Positions 37,319 through 46,757 are shown, counted from the stretch's first letter. The stretch is DNA of 64,000 bases from Azonexus hydrophilus (GCF_905120355.1 NZ_CAJHOB010000004.1:62001-126000), one strand, 5' to 3'. The notes: generated by a model from the letters alone, not told the origin. Translations and numbers: made by a program.

Positions 37319-38062
37319 TCAGGCGCGTTGATTGAGCAGTGCTTTCAAACCGTCAACGTTCAGGATGCGCACGTGTTTCTGCTGTACGGCAATGTGGCCT
37401 TCTTCCTGGAACCGTGAGAAGGCGCGCGACACCGTTTCCAGCTTGAGGCCGAGGTAACTGCCGATTTCTTCGCGGGTCATGCGCAGGTAGAACTCGGTGT
37501 GGGAGAACCCGCGCGCGGTGAATCGCTGTGACAGATTGAGCAGGAAAGCCGCCAGGCGCTCTTCGGCACGCATGGTACCAAGCAGCATCATGACGCCATG
37601 GTCGCGCACGATTTCCCGGCTCATCACCTTGTGAAAATGTCGCTGCAAGGTGTGAATTTCGCGCGACAGGCTTTCCAGGCGGGCAAAGGGAATGGCGCAG
37701 ATTTCGCTATCTTCGAGGGCGATGGCGTTGCAGGTGTGATGTTCGGTGCTGATGCCGTCCAGGCCCAGCAATTCGCCACCCATCTGGAAGCCGGTGACCT
37801 GTTCGCGGCCATCTTCGAGCAGTACGTCGGTTTTGAAGAAGCCGCTGCGGATGGCGTAGATGGCGTCAAAGCTGTCGCCAACCCGGTACAGGTAGTCACC
37901 GCGCTTGATGCGGCGGCGCGTCGAGATCAGATCGTCCAGCCGCTCCAGTTCTTCCAGGCTGAGCCCGAAGGGCAGGCACAATTCGCGCAAGTTGCAGGTG
38001 GAACAAACCGTCTTGATGACGGTCAGTGACAGATCCTGGTTCAACGGTTGCGTGTTGGGCAT
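37319..38062 (-). CDS. fnr: FNR-type oxygen-sensing transcription factor
   Basis: A 247-aa CRP/FNR regulator. Four cysteines for an oxygen-labile 4Fe-4S cluster are present: Cys20, Cys23 and Cys29 in CSTCNLREL-C and Cys111 in EHHTC. A cyclic-nucleotide-type fold follows, then a helix-turn-helix with the recognition helix LKLETVSRAFSRF, whose E-x2-SR pattern reads TTGAT half-sites. The ATG at 38062 (AGG upstream) is better than the TTG at 38083. It is divergent from hemN with an FNR box between them, and matching boxes occur elsewhere in the window. Confidence 0.93.
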   Translation of the reverse strand: MPNTQPLNQDLSLTVIKTVCSTCNLRELCLPFGLSLEELERLDDLISTRRRIKRGDYLYRVGDSFDAIYAIRSGFFKTDVLLEDGREQVTGFQMGGELLGLDGISTEHHTCNAIALEDSEICAIPFARLESLSREIHTLQRHFHKVMSREIVRDHGVMMLLGTMRAEERLAAFLLNLSQRFTARGFSHTEFYLRMTREEIGSYLGLKLETVSRAFSRFQEEGHIAVQQKHVRILNVDGLKALLNQRA

Positions 38063-38094
38063 GTACAACCTGCATTGGGACAAGCTGCTTCGGC

Positions 38095-38108
38095 TTGATC
38101 CACGTCAA
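38095..38108 (+). promoter_or_regulatory. FNR box of the hemN/fnr intergenic region
   Basis: TTGATCCACGTCAA, one mismatch from consensus. Its centre (38101.5) is 41.5 bp from a start predicted by the CATAAT element at 38131-38136, the textbook class II activator position for hemN. A TATAAT at 38116-38121 lies between and could serve a second promoter. Confidence 0.8.
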
Positions 38109-38130
38109 CCGGGAATATAATCCGCGCCCA

Positions 38131-38136
38131 CATAAT
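38131..38136 (+). promoter_or_regulatory. -10 element of the hemN promoter
   Basis: CATAAT, predicted start near 38143, 20 bases before the hemN ATG. Chosen over the TATAAT at 38116 because it places the FNR box at -41.5. Confidence 0.55.
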
Positions 38137-38162
38137 CAAACCAGTCACCTCTTTGATCCCAA

Positions 38163-39566
38163 ATGAATTTTTCAACTGAAAATCTTGTCTTCGATCCGCA
38201 ACTGATCCGCCGCTTTGACGTCAATGGCCCGCGCTACACGTCTTACCCGACGGCCGACCGTTTTGTCGAAGCTTTTGATGCCAAGGCTGCCGAGCTGTGG
38301 TTGGGCAAGCGTAACATTGGCGGGATCAGCCGACCGCTTTCATTATACTTCCACATCCCCTTCTGTAACACCATCTGCTATTACTGCGCTTGTAACAAGA
38401 TCATTACCAAGGATCACGGGCGTAGCGCGAAGTACCTCAAATACCTGGGCAAGGAGCTTGCTTTGCAAAGTGCCGCCCTGGAGGGAGAGGGGGGTAAGCA
38501 TGAAGTGATCCAGTTGCATTGGGGTGGGGGGACGCCGACCTTCCTGGCGCATGATGAAATGCGCCAGCTGATGGCGGAGACGCGCAAGCACTTCAAGATG
38601 CTCGATGGTGGGGAGTATTCGATCGAGGTCGATCCGCGCAAGGTTGATACGGCGACGGTGGCCTTGCTGGGAGAGCTGGGTTTCAACCGCATGAGCGTCG
38701 GCGTGCAGGATTTTGACGAGCGGGTGCAGATCGCCGTGAATCGTGTACAGAGCGAGGAAGAAACGGCGAACGTGATTCGCGCGGCGCGCGCCAGTGGCTT
38801 CAAATCGGTGTCGGTGGATCTTATCTACGGCTTGCCGCACCAGACCGTGGCCGGTTTTGACCGGACCCTGGAACGGGTGCTGGCAATGGACCCCGATCGT
38901 CTGTCGATCTACAACTATGCCCACTTGCCGGGCTTGTTCAAGCCACAGCGGCGGATTGCTGACGCCGATCTGCCAACACCGGAGGAGCGCCTGCAGATTC
39001 TGGCGCTGGCGATCAAGAAACTGACCGATGCGGGTTATGTCTTCATCGGCATGGATCATTTTGCCAAACCGGATGATGAGCTGGCGGTGGCTCAGCGACA
39101 GGGACGTCTGCACCGTAATTTCCAGGGCTACTCGACCTATGCCGACTGCGACATGCTGTCCTTCGGCATTTCGTCGATCAGTAAGGTTGGCCCGACCTAC
39201 TACCAGAACGTCAAAACGCTGGACGAATACTACGACCGGTTGGATGCGCCCATGCTGCCGGTGCATCGTGGCATTGAGCTCAATGCCGACGATATCCTGC
39301 GCCGCTCCATCATTCAGGCCTTGATGTGCCATTTCGAGTTGTCGATTGAGAGCATCGAAAGTGCCCATCTGATCGATTTCCATAAGTATTTCGCTGGTGA
39401 ACTGGAAGAGTTGCGCGAGATGGAGCGTGGCGGTCTGCTCAAGATCGAGAAGGACTGGATTACGGTCCTGCCGCCCGGGCGCATGCTGGTGCGTGTCATT
39501 TCGATGGCATTTGACCGCTATCTGCGTGCCGACCGCCAGCGTACACGCTATTCCAAGGTGATTTGA
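38163..39566 (+). CDS. hemN: Oxygen-independent coproporphyrinogen III oxidase
   Basis: A 467-aa radical-SAM enzyme that decarboxylates coproporphyrinogen III to protoporphyrinogen IX without O2. The cluster motif is CNTICYYCAC (CxxxCxxC) after LYFHIPF; GGGTPTFL, the SVGVQDFDERVQ block and the HemN-specific C-terminal domain are all present. N-terminal RYTSYPTADRF is typical of true HemN rather than HemW. Its promoter carries an FNR box, fitting use under low oxygen. Confidence 0.95.
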   Translation: MNFSTENLVFDPQLIRRFDVNGPRYTSYPTADRFVEAFDAKAAELWLGKRNIGGISRPLSLYFHIPFCNTICYYCACNKIITKDHGRSAKYLKYLGKELALQSAALEGEGGKHEVIQLHWGGGTPTFLAHDEMRQLMAETRKHFKMLDGGEYSIEVDPRKVDTATVALLGELGFNRMSVGVQDFDERVQIAVNRVQSEEETANVIRAARASGFKSVSVDLIYGLPHQTVAGFDRTLERVLAMDPDRLSIYNYAHLPGLFKPQRRIADADLPTPEERLQILALAIKKLTDAGYVFIGMDHFAKPDDELAVAQRQGRLHRNFQGYSTYADCDMLSFGISSISKVGPTYYQNVKTLDEYYDRLDAPMLPVHRGIELNADDILRRSIIQALMCHFELSIESIESAHLIDFHKYFAGELEELREMERGGLLKIEKDWITVLPPGRMLVRVISMAFDRYLRADRQRTRYSKVI

Positions 39567-39737
39567 GCCGGTTGTCCGGATTATCCTGTTCGGCGTGATG
39601 ATCGCAGTCCGTGGCGCTGGATGCCGAACTTTTTTCGGTTATGGCTGCACACAGCCGAGGTGCAGCCGTTCCGGTGACTCGGGTGATACCCCTCATGTGA
39701 GAAGCGGATCGACCCCCGTGATGTTTGTGGCGAATAC

Positions 39738-40406
39738 ATGCTGAGCACCAGTTTTTTTGCCCTCTTTCTCGTTGGCCTGCTTGGCGGCACGCATTGTGTC
39801 GGTATGTGCGGTGGCATTGTCGGTGCCTTGTCCATGGGGGGCGGGCGCTGGTCCTTGCATCTGGCCTACAACACGGGGCGGATTCTTTCTTATGGACTGG
39901 CTGGTGCGCTGGCTGGCGCGCTGGGCGCGGCCAGCCTGGGTCTGGCAGGGCAGACCACAGCGCGTCTTGTGTTGTACGTCTTCGCCAACCTGATGCTGGT
40001 GGCGCTGGGGTTATACCTGCTGGGTGTGACCGGGGCGCTGGCGCTGACGGAAAAGGCCGGGCAGAAATTATGGCGCCGCATCCAGCCGCTGACGCGCCGT
40101 TTCCTGCCCGCGCGCACGGTGGCGCAGGCTTTGCCGCTTGGGCTGTTATGGGGATGGTTGCCCTGTGGTCTGGTCTATGGCGCCCTGGCGAGCGCGTTGT
40201 CCGCAGGCTCAGCCTGGCATGGCGCCGGGTTGATGCTGGCCTTTGGTCTGGGAACCTTGCCCAATTTGCTGCTGGCGGGGGTGGTGCTGGGGCGCTTCAA
40301 TCATTTCGTCAGAAATGTCTGGGTGCGCCGTATTTCCGGGATTTTAGTGCTGGGTTTCGGGGTCTATGGGCTCTTCGGGGTACGCCATCTATTGCAAGGA
40401 GGCTGA
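39738..40406 (+). CDS. TauE/SafE-like membrane protein (CcoI-associated)
   Basis: A 222-aa protein with six membrane helices. It begins [21 protein letters not shown], a Cys/Met motif that suggests copper handling, and has [13 protein letters not shown] midway. This COG2836-type family typically sits next to the CcoI copper ATPase and is linked to cbb3 oxidase assembly. Here it ends one base before the Shine-Dalgarno-led TTG of the copper ATPase gene, so they form one operon. The 171 bases before it show no FNR box. Confidence 0.82.
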   Translation: MLSTSFFALFLVGLLGGTHCVGMCGGIVGALSMGGGRWSLHLAYNTGRILSYGLAGALAGALGAASLGLAGQTTARLVLYVFANLMLVALGLYLLGVTGALALTEKAGQKLWRRIQPLTRRFLPARTVAQALPLGLLWGWLPCGLVYGALASALSAGSAWHGAGLMLAFGLGTLPNLLLAGVVLGRFNHFVRNVWVRRISGILVLGFGVYGLFGVRHLLQGG

Positions 40407-40407
40407 A

Positions 40408-42624
40408 TTGCCGGACCAGGAATTTGTGAGTGAAGGCGCGGAAAGTGTCGTTGAGTTTGCCATCGGTGGCATGACGTGCGCGGCGTGTTCGACACGCCTG
40501 GAGAAAGTGCTCAATCGACAGCCGGGAATGCAGGCCAATGTCAATCTGGCGGCTGAACGGGCACGGGTGCGCCTGCAGGGGGCGGCAGTTGAAGCGGTGA
40601 TTGCCGCAGTGGCAAAAGCTGGCTTCACTGCCGTGCCGGTCGATGCGGGAACGCGTGAGCGGGAAAAAATCGCCAAACAGCAGGCCTACCGGCAGGAGTT
40701 ACGGCATTTCTGGGTGGCGCTGGCGCTGACCTTGCCCCTGGTTGGGCAGATGGTTTTCATGTTTGGCGAGGGGGGGCACGACAATGAGTTGCCGCGCTGG
40801 CTGCAGCTCGCGCTGGCGACGCCGGTGCAGTTCTGGATCGGTGCGCGCTTTTACGACGGCGCCTGGAAATCACTGCGAGGCGGTGGGGCGAACATGGATG
40901 TCCTGGTGGCCCTGGGAACCAGCATGGCGTGGATTTTCTCCACCGTGGTGACCGTGTTCGGTCTGCACGAGCAACATGTCTATTTCGAGGGGGCGGCGGC
41001 GGTGATCACCCTCGTCCTGCTCGGAAAATTGCTGGAAGCACGGGCCAAGGCACGTACCTCGGCGGCCATTGAATCCCTGATTCGGCTGCGTCCGAAGGTG
41101 GCGCGCATCGAGCGTGCGGGCCACTGGGTCGATGTGCCGGTCGATGCGTTGATGCCGGGCGACGTGTTTCTGGTGCGCCCGGGCGAAAGTGTGCCGGTCG
41201 ATGGGGTGGTCGAGGAGGGTGACTCCAGTGTGGATGAAGCCATGCTGACGGGCGAGAGCATGCCGGTCGGCAAACGTACCGGCGACCAGGTCTTTGCGGC
41301 GACCAGCAATGGCTCTGGCAGCCTGCGTTGTCGGGCGACAGGCGTGGGTGAGGCGACCTTGCTCGCCGGCATCATCCGCATGGTGGGCGAGGCGCAAGGC
41401 TCGAAGGCGCCGGTACAGCGGCTGGCTGATCGAATTTCCAGCATTTTCGTGCCCGCAGTGTGTGCTATCGCCCTGCTGACTTTTCTGTTGTGGTGGTGGC
41501 TGGGGGGCGATTTCGCCGCAGCCTTGGTCAATTCTGTGGCCGTGTTGGTCATCGCCTGTCCGTGTGCGCTTGGGCTGGCGACGCCGACGGCGATCATGGT
41601 GGGCACGGGGCAGGGTGCGCAGGCTGGCATCCTGGTGCGCAATGCCGAAGCGCTTGAACGCGCGGAAAAAATCACTGTCCTGGCGCTGGATAAGACGGGG
41701 ACTTTGACCCAAGGTCGACCGCGCCTGACCGATCTGTTCGCTCTGGTCGGTGACGAGCGGCAGGCACTACGACTGGCGGTGGCTCTGGAACAGCACTCCG
41801 AGCATCCGCTGGCGCGTGCCGTGCTGGCAGCCTGGCAGGAGCAGGCGGGCGCGGCGGCAACAGGACACGAGTTGCCGGCTGTCAGTCAGTTCAACGCCAT
41901 CACTGGTCAGGGTGTGGAAGCGTGGGTTGATGACCAGCAGTTTCGCCTGGGAGCGCCAGACTGGCTTGGTCAGGCCGAGGCCCCCCAGGTGCTGGCGTTG
42001 CAGGGCCAAGGCAAGACGGTGATCGTGCTGGCCCGGATCGAGGCGGCCGGTGTTGTCGTTCCGCTGGCTTATCTGGCAGTGGCCGATACCCTGCGTGCCA
42101 GTTCCCGGGCCGCGGTACAGCGGCTGCAGCAGCGGGGCATCAAGGTGGTCATGCTGACGGGCGATAACGCGGCAACGGCCGCAGTGATTGCCAGGGAAGC
42201 GGGTATTGAGGATTTTCGCACCGGTATTCTGCCCGCCGGCAAGGCAGCAGCAATCAATGCGCTCAAGACGGCGGGCAGTGTGGTGGCGATGGTGGGTGAC
42301 GGTATCAACGATGCGCCGGCACTGGCTGCCGCCGATGTCAGTTTTGCCATTGGCGCTGGTTCGGACGCGGCGATCGAGGCGGCCGACCTGACCCTGATCC
42401 GTAGTGACCTGATGGGCGTTGCCGATGCCATTTCCCTGTCGGCAGCGACGCTGGGGAAAATTCGGCAGAACCTCTTCTTTGCCTTCATCTACAATGTGGT
42501 TGGTATTCCGCTGGCTGCCCTTGGCTACCTTAATCCGGTATTTGCCGGAGCAGCGATGGCACTGAGTTCGGTGTCGGTGGTCACGAGTTCGCTCATGCTG
42601 CGGCGCTGGCGGCCGGGACAATGA
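40408..42624 (+). CDS. Copper-translocating P1B-type ATPase
   Basis: A 738-aa P1B-1 ATPase. One N-terminal HMA domain ([16 protein letters not shown]) precedes the membrane domain with the CPC metal site ([13 protein letters not shown]), the phosphorylation site [16 protein letters not shown] in the N domain and [10 protein letters not shown]. The start is TTG at 40408 with AAGGAGG five bases upstream; no ATG fits better. It could be CopA (detoxification) or CcoI (cbb3 oxidase copper supply); the SafE-like neighbour and FNR/HemN context favour CcoI, the CopZ neighbour favours CopA. Confidence 0.92.
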   Translation: MPDQEFVSEGAESVVEFAIGGMTCAACSTRLEKVLNRQPGMQANVNLAAERARVRLQGAAVEAVIAAVAKAGFTAVPVDAGTREREKIAKQQAYRQELRHFWVALALTLPLVGQMVFMFGEGGHDNELPRWLQLALATPVQFWIGARFYDGAWKSLRGGGANMDVLVALGTSMAWIFSTVVTVFGLHEQHVYFEGAAAVITLVLLGKLLEARAKARTSAAIESLIRLRPKVARIERAGHWVDVPVDALMPGDVFLVRPGESVPVDGVVEEGDSSVDEAMLTGESMPVGKRTGDQVFAATSNGSGSLRCRATGVGEATLLAGIIRMVGEAQGSKAPVQRLADRISSIFVPAVCAIALLTFLLWWWLGGDFAAALVNSVAVLVIACPCALGLATPTAIMVGTGQGAQAGILVRNAEALERAEKITVLALDKTGTLTQGRPRLTDLFALVGDERQALRLAVALEQHSEHPLARAVLAAWQEQAGAAATGHELPAVSQFNAITGQGVEAWVDDQQFRLGAPDWLGQAEAPQVLALQGQGKTVIVLARIEAAGVVVPLAYLAVADTLRASSRAAVQRLQQRGIKVVMLTGDNAATAAVIAREAGIEDFRTGILPAGKAAAINALKTAGSVVAMVGDGINDAPALAAADVSFAIGAGSDAAIEAADLTLIRSDLMGVADAISLSAATLGKIRQNLFFAFIYNVVGIPLAALGYLNPVFAGAAMALSSVSVVTSSLMLRRWRPGQ

Positions 42625-42642
42625 ATGCGCAAGGAGTAGATG

Positions 42643-42849
42643 ATGCAAACGACGGAAATCAGGATTGAGGGCATGAGTTGCGAAGGCTGCGTCAAAAATA
42701 TCAGCAGCGTCCTGGCGGCTTTGCCGGGGGTGTGTGCTGCCGAGGTGTCGCTGGAGAAGGCGAGTGCGGATGTTGAGTTCGATCCGGCACAGATTGATCG
42801 CGCTGCGTTGTGCGCCGCGATCGAAGATGCTGGCTTCGACGCCAGCTGA
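42643..42849 (+). CDS. CopZ-like copper chaperone
   Basis: A 68-aa single HMA domain. The metal site is GMSCEGCVKNI with CxxC, and the C-terminus AAIEDAGFDAS is typical. AAGGAG lies six bases before the ATG at 42643 (an ATG three bases earlier is also open). It probably hands Cu(I) to the ATPase encoded 18 bases upstream. Confidence 0.88.
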   Translation: MQTTEIRIEGMSCEGCVKNISSVLAALPGVCAAEVSLEKASADVEFDPAQIDRAALCAAIEDAGFDAS

Positions 42850-42874
42850 ATTTATTCCAGGGACGCAGCAGCCC

Positions 42875-43135
42875 ATGTGCGGCACCACGTCCGGTACTGA
42901 GCACTGCGTGTTGTCCGTCTCTTTCCCCGGCGGCGTAGAGGAGCGTGCGCTGTTGCTGCGCGTGCTACGTTGTTTTTCCGCTACGGTCAGTGCCGAGGAG
43001 TGCAGTAGTGAAGGTGGTTCCGGGTCCCTGCACGAGGGGGCGGCCCTGAAGGTCTGCTGTACGCGGGAAGGCCTGGCGGAAATACTGGCCGTGCTGTTGC
43101 AGGCCGGCTGTGTGGATTTCAAAAAAATCGCGTAA
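42875..43135 (+). CDS. Small hypothetical protein after the copper chaperone
   Basis: An 86-aa frame starting MCGTTSGTEHCVLS, with a helical and hydrophobic C-terminus (GLAEILAVLLQAGCVDFKKIA). Alternating strand/helix patterning (HCVLSVSF, then ERALLLRVLRCF, then ALKVCCTREG) suggests a small ferredoxin-like or ACT-like fold. It holds seven Cys, notable beside copper genes. No Shine-Dalgarno is visible at this ATG; the frame is open upstream to an ATG at 42827 inside copZ. I do not recognise the family. Confidence 0.45.
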   Translation: MCGTTSGTEHCVLSVSFPGGVEERALLLRVLRCFSATVSAEECSSEGGSGSLHEGAALKVCCTREGLAEILAVLLQAGCVDFKKIA

Positions 43136-43210
43136 TTGCCGCGTGGATGCTGCGGGGTGATGTGTTACTGCTGCGGCGTTTGTAATGTGGTGTTAGTGAC
43201 CGGGTACCGG

Positions 43211-43414
43211 TCAGGCTGCGTGGCGTGCAACTTTCCCTGGTTTGGCCGACATGCCGTGTGCTTCTTTCAGGCAATTGTGGGCGCATGAGGCACAACGGGC
43301 GCAGTCGCGCGTGACGCCCAGATCGCGACGCAGATCTTTCAGGCTACGTGCGCCGCTCTGGGCGGCTTCCCGGATTTGTCGGTCGGTGACGGCATGGCAT
43401 ACGCAAACGTACAT
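43211..43414 (-). CDS. bfd: Bacterioferritin-associated ferredoxin
   Basis: A 67-aa Bfd-type [2Fe-2S] protein. The four ligands are in MYVCVCHAVTD and CARCASC, with the helix-loop pattern REAAQSGARSLKDLRRDLGV. Bfd reduces the haem of bacterioferritin to release stored iron. Its promoter carries a Fur-like dyad inside a much longer palindrome, consistent with induction by iron shortage. No bacterioferritin gene lies next to it. Confidence 0.92.
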   Translation of the reverse strand: MYVCVCHAVTDRQIREAAQSGARSLKDLRRDLGVTRDCARCASCAHNCLKEAHGMSAKPGKVARHAA

Positions 43415-43420
43415 GGTCGA

Positions 43421-43467
43421 CTCATTTTGAAGAAATGCGAACTGTTCGCATTATTCTTCAAAATGAG
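43421..43467. promoter_or_regulatory. 47-bp nested palindrome with Fur-like box at the bfd promoter
   Basis: Outer arms CTCATTTTGAAGAA and TTCTTCAAAATGAG match over 14 bp. The inner dyad TGCGAAC-T-GTTCGCA (43436-43450) is a 7-1-7 Fur-like box. On the minus strand TTGACA (43479-43474) and GAATAA (43456-43451) are 17 bp apart, so the inner dyad covers the predicted start site. Confidence 0.75.
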
Positions 43468-43504
43468 AATTGCTGTCAATACTGTCGGACCAGGTTGAGG
43501 GTGA

Positions 43505-44761
43505 TTACAGTAGCTGGAAAGCAAAAATGGCGACCAACGTGGGGGGTAGGGCGGAAACCAGCAGGCCCAGCGGGTTTACAGCGCCGTCATTGAAATGCCG
43601 GCGCAGGATGGAGAAACCTGCCGGGTTGGGGGCATTGGCAATGACGGTGAGGCCGCCGCCAGTGACTGCGCCCGCCACGAGCGCATATTTGAACTCGTCG
43701 GAGAGGCCCTCGACCAGAGAACCGAGATAGGTCAGGGCCGCATTGTCGGTAATGGCGGTGAGCGCCGTGGCACCAAAATAGACTGTGGTGGCATCCATGT
43801 CTTGCAGCAGCGGTTGCAGCCACCAGGCCTGCTGCCCCCCCAAGACCACCAGTCCGGCGAGGAAGAAGGCAACCAGCAAGCCTTCCCGCAGGATCAGGCG
43901 CTCCTGGAAACCCGGGTAAGCCGAGGCAATGCCCATGAAGAACAGGAAGGCACCGACGAAGATCGGGGGGTGATGAGCAAATACCACCACAATCAGCAGC
44001 AGCAAAAGGTGCAGGCCGGTCACCAGTAACGGAATTCTGTCTGCGCTTTCCACCTCACCCTCGGGTAAGGTGCGCAACTCGTTCTGGAACAGCAGGGTGA
44101 CGATGGTGGCGTTGATGACCGTGGCGGTGGCCGCTTTCCAGCCGAAATGGCTGAGCATGAACCAGCTGTCCCATTGCCAGGTGCTGGCGACCATCAGCAC
44201 TGGCGGCGCGGCAAAATTGGTCAGCGTGCCGCCGATCGAGATGTTGACGAACAACGTACCGAGTGTGCCGTACATCAGCTTGCGCGACAGGTTGTGCTGA
44301 TAAAAACGGTCGCGCAGCAGCAGCGCAGCCAGCGTCATGGCGGCGGGTTCGGTGATCAACGACCCCACCAGCGGCACTACGGCCATGATGGTGAAGTAGG
44401 TCGATACGGCGCCGGGAAGCGGTGCGTAACGGGCAATCATGTCGATCACGGTGGTGCTGATGCGCAGCACCGGCTTGCTGGCGGCAATGACCATGATGAC
44501 GAAGACGAATAGCGGTTCGGTGTAGTTGCGGCTGTCGAGGTAGTCCACCGCGAAATCGCGCCCCTCCAGCAGCATCATGGCGATGATCAGTACGGTGGCC
44601 CAGATGCCGAACACGACTTCCACCTCGCCCAGCAGGTGCCACAAACCGGAATGGGCAGGCTTGCGATGCGCCAGTTGCTCGAAATATTTGGTGGAGAAAG
44701 TGTGGATGATGGCAATCGCAAAAAGCGCTGCACCCACCATCTGGATTGTGTTTGGGGACAT
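43505..44761 (-). CDS. Putative Na+/H+ antiporter (Na_H_antiport_2 type)
   Basis: A 418-aa protein with about eleven membrane helices. Blocks such as GSLITEPAAMTLAALLL, NISIGGTLTNFAAPPVLMVA, and TALTAITDNAALTYLGSLVEGL with the charged Asp in a helix are shared with the ion-transporter superfamily (NhaD/ArsB). The family is annotated as a putative Na+/H+ antiporter; the ion has not been shown here. It follows the regA gene in the same direction with 75 bases between. Confidence 0.8.
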   Translation of the reverse strand: MSPNTIQMVGAALFAIAIIHTFSTKYFEQLAHRKPAHSGLWHLLGEVEVVFGIWATVLIIAMMLLEGRDFAVDYLDSRNYTEPLFVFVIMVIAASKPVLRISTTVIDMIARYAPLPGAVSTYFTIMAVVPLVGSLITEPAAMTLAALLLRDRFYQHNLSRKLMYGTLGTLFVNISIGGTLTNFAAPPVLMVASTWQWDSWFMLSHFGWKAATATVINATIVTLLFQNELRTLPEGEVESADRIPLLVTGLHLLLLLIVVVFAHHPPIFVGAFLFFMGIASAYPGFQERLILREGLLVAFFLAGLVVLGGQQAWWLQPLLQDMDATTVYFGATALTAITDNAALTYLGSLVEGLSDEFKYALVAGAVTGGGLTVIANAPNPAGFSILRRHFNDGAVNPLGLLVSALPPTLVAIFAFQLL

Positions 44762-44836
44762 GATGAAGCCGTGTGCTGCAGGAAAACGCGCAATTTTACG
44801 CGATTTTTCCGGTGTGGCTGGCGGCGCTGCCGGCCC

Positions 44837-45367
44837 TTATTGCCGTACGGGGTGTTTGGACAGCTTGCGCTGCAGGGTGCGGCGGTGCATCTTGAGGGCA
44901 CGGGCGGTGGCTGAAATGTTGCCTTCGTTCTCGGTGAGCACACGCTGGATATGCTCCCATTCTAGTCGGTCGACCGACAAAGGTTCGTCGGGCGGCGTCA
45001 CGGTTTCATTTGGCTGCGTATTGGTGAACGCAGCCAGAATGGCATCGAGGTCGACCGGTTTCGTGAAGTACTGGGTGGCGCCGCGCTTGATGGCTTCGAC
45101 TGCGGTGGCGATGCTGCCGTAACCGGTCAGGATGACGATGCGGCAGTGTGTATTGGCAGCAAGCAATTGTGGAATCAGGTTGAGGCCGGAATTGCCCGCC
45201 AGATTGAGATCGAGGATGACGCGCTGCGGGCGGATTTCAGTAATCAGCTGTTCCGCGGCATCGATGGTTTCGGCGCCCAGCGCATGCAGGCCACGACGAT
45301 TCAGGGTGCGCACCAGGATGGCGTTGAAGGTGGGGTCATCATCAATGACGAGAATGGGAGTACTCAT
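44837..45367 (-). CDS. regA: RegA/PrrA-type response regulator
   Basis: A 176-aa response regulator with a receiver (ILVIDDDPTFNAIL, phospho-Asp in VILDLNLAGNSGL, Lys in YFTKPVDL) and a Fis-type helix-turn-helix, NISATARALKMHRRTLQRKLSK, close to identical with the RegA/PrrA/ActR signature. It should control redox-dependent genes with the adjacent RegB kinase, five bases away. The linker (TQPNETVTPPDEP) is longer than in Rhodobacter proteins. Confidence 0.92.
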   Translation of the reverse strand: MSTPILVIDDDPTFNAILVRTLNRRGLHALGAETIDAAEQLITEIRPQRVILDLNLAGNSGLNLIPQLLAANTHCRIVILTGYGSIATAVEAIKRGATQYFTKPVDLDAILAAFTNTQPNETVTPPDEPLSVDRLEWEHIQRVLTENEGNISATARALKMHRRTLQRKLSKHPVRQ

Positions 45368-45372
45368 CGGGG

Positions 45373-46668
45373 TCAGCAGGCAGACAGACGGGGAAGGTCG
45401 ATGCGGGCTGCAGCGCCGCCGCCGTCCCGCTGTGAGAGGTGCAATTCACCACCGAGCTGGTTGATGGCGGAGCAGGTCAGCAAGAGCCCGATGCCACAGC
45501 CGCTGGCGTGCGCGGGCAGGGCGTGACGGCCGCAAAGATCAAGCACTTCCGGAGGAAAACCGGGGCCACGGTCGAGGACTTCGATGCTGATCCGGCTGGC
45601 ATCCCAACTCAGGCGGATTTCAATCGGCGTGTCGCTGGCCTGGGCGGCATTATTGAGCAGGTTCAGCAGCGCCTGTTCCAGGCGCGGGTCGGCAGCCAGT
45701 TCCGGCGCGTTGCCCAGACTGATGATGTTCAGCTGGCTCGTGGTTTGTGGGCACAGGCTGTGCCAGTGCTGGCGCAACTGATCGAGCCAGCGGTCCGCTG
45801 CCTGCCGCTCGATGTTTTCCAGGCGCTCGGCGCCCGCGCGGCGCGACAGATTGCTGATGATGTTCTTGCACAGCCCGATTTGCTGCCGCAGCAGCGTGGC
45901 ATCCGCACGGGTCTCGGTGGGCAGGCGCTGATCTTGCTCAAGTTCGCCGACGACCAGCGCCATGGTGGCGAGTGGTGTGCCGAGTTCATGGGCTGCACCG
46001 GCGGCCAGTGTGCCGATGGCGGTGACGCGCTCATCGCGCAGCGCCTGTTCGCGGGTGGCCGCCAGCTCTGCATCGCGCATGCGGATACGCTGGCTCATCC
46101 GCAGCACGATCCAGCCGATCAGGCCGGCCGAGACGACAAAGGTCAGCCACATACCGATCAGATGCAGTTGCGTGGCGCGTGCGACATCGGCAATCGGCAG
46201 GGGCAGGTAAAACAGCATCAGCAGCGAATAAGCGGCGATGGCAGCGATGCCGATCAGGGCGACCTGCATTCCGGGGAGCGCCAGGGCAGCGAAAGCAATT
46301 GGTGGTAAAAGTAGGGAAATCAATGGGTTGGTGGCGCCACCGCTAAGGTAGAGCACGGCGCTCAAGGTGGCGAGATCGAACAGCAGTTGGCTGCAGAGTT
46401 CAGCGGCGCTGCTGCCGCGATCTGTCCCGTCTTGCCGACGGCTGGCCAGAGAGCTGACCAGGGTCAGACTGGCGGCTAGAAAGAGGACGCTCAGCAGATA
46501 GATCTGTGGTAGCTCGATGGCGAGCAGCGTAGGCGTGATCAGGACACACACGGCCAGACAGGCGAGCGTGATCAGACGCGCCAAGCGTAAGCGGCCAAGA
46601 TGGAGCGAGTATTCCTGTGGAGAAGGCGTGACGAACTGCATGCGCGGATTATCGGTGATTTGTTGCAT
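45373..46668 (-). CDS. regB: RegB/PrrB-type redox sensor histidine kinase
   Basis: A 431-aa membrane sensor kinase. Six membrane helices (about 25-180) include SGGATNPLISLLLPP, the GGxxNP quinone-binding motif of RegB. The H-box is AAGAAHELGTPLATMALVV with the phospho-His, and a Cys in RQQIGLCKNIISNLSRRAG matches the redox-active Cys of RegB. HATPase boxes are LLNLLNNAAQAS, VLDRGPGFP and GCGIGLLLTCSAI. Start at ATG 46668; an ATG at 46641 is possible. A CAACAGCTGTTG palindrome lies just upstream (46671-46682). Confidence 0.92.
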   Translation of the reverse strand: MQQITDNPRMQFVTPSPQEYSLHLGRLRLARLITLACLAVCVLITPTLLAIELPQIYLLSVLFLAASLTLVSSLASRRQDGTDRGSSAAELCSQLLFDLATLSAVLYLSGGATNPLISLLLPPIAFAALALPGMQVALIGIAAIAAYSLLMLFYLPLPIADVARATQLHLIGMWLTFVVSAGLIGWIVLRMSQRIRMRDAELAATREQALRDERVTAIGTLAAGAAHELGTPLATMALVVGELEQDQRLPTETRADATLLRQQIGLCKNIISNLSRRAGAERLENIERQAADRWLDQLRQHWHSLCPQTTSQLNIISLGNAPELAADPRLEQALLNLLNNAAQASDTPIEIRLSWDASRISIEVLDRGPGFPPEVLDLCGRHALPAHASGCGIGLLLTCSAINQLGGELHLSQRDGGGAAARIDLPRLSAC

Positions 46669-46733
46669 AACAACAGCTGTTGAATGGGCTGTCAGGTGCG
46701 ACAGATTGTCGCGGGCGGGTGCCGCTTGGTGCT

Positions 46734-46739
46734 TATAAT
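46734..46739 (+). promoter_or_regulatory. -10 element upstream of the GGDEF/EAL gene
   Basis: A perfect TATAAT 18 bases before the GTG at 46758. No -35 at normal spacing, so an activator may be needed. Confidence 0.4.
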
Positions 46740-46757
46740 TAGGCACGTTTTTCCTGA

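Noticed and set aside
43197-43213. TGACCGG-GTA-CCGGTCA hairpin at the bfd stop as terminator
   Set aside because: Short stem, three-base loop and no T-run; it overlaps the stop codon.
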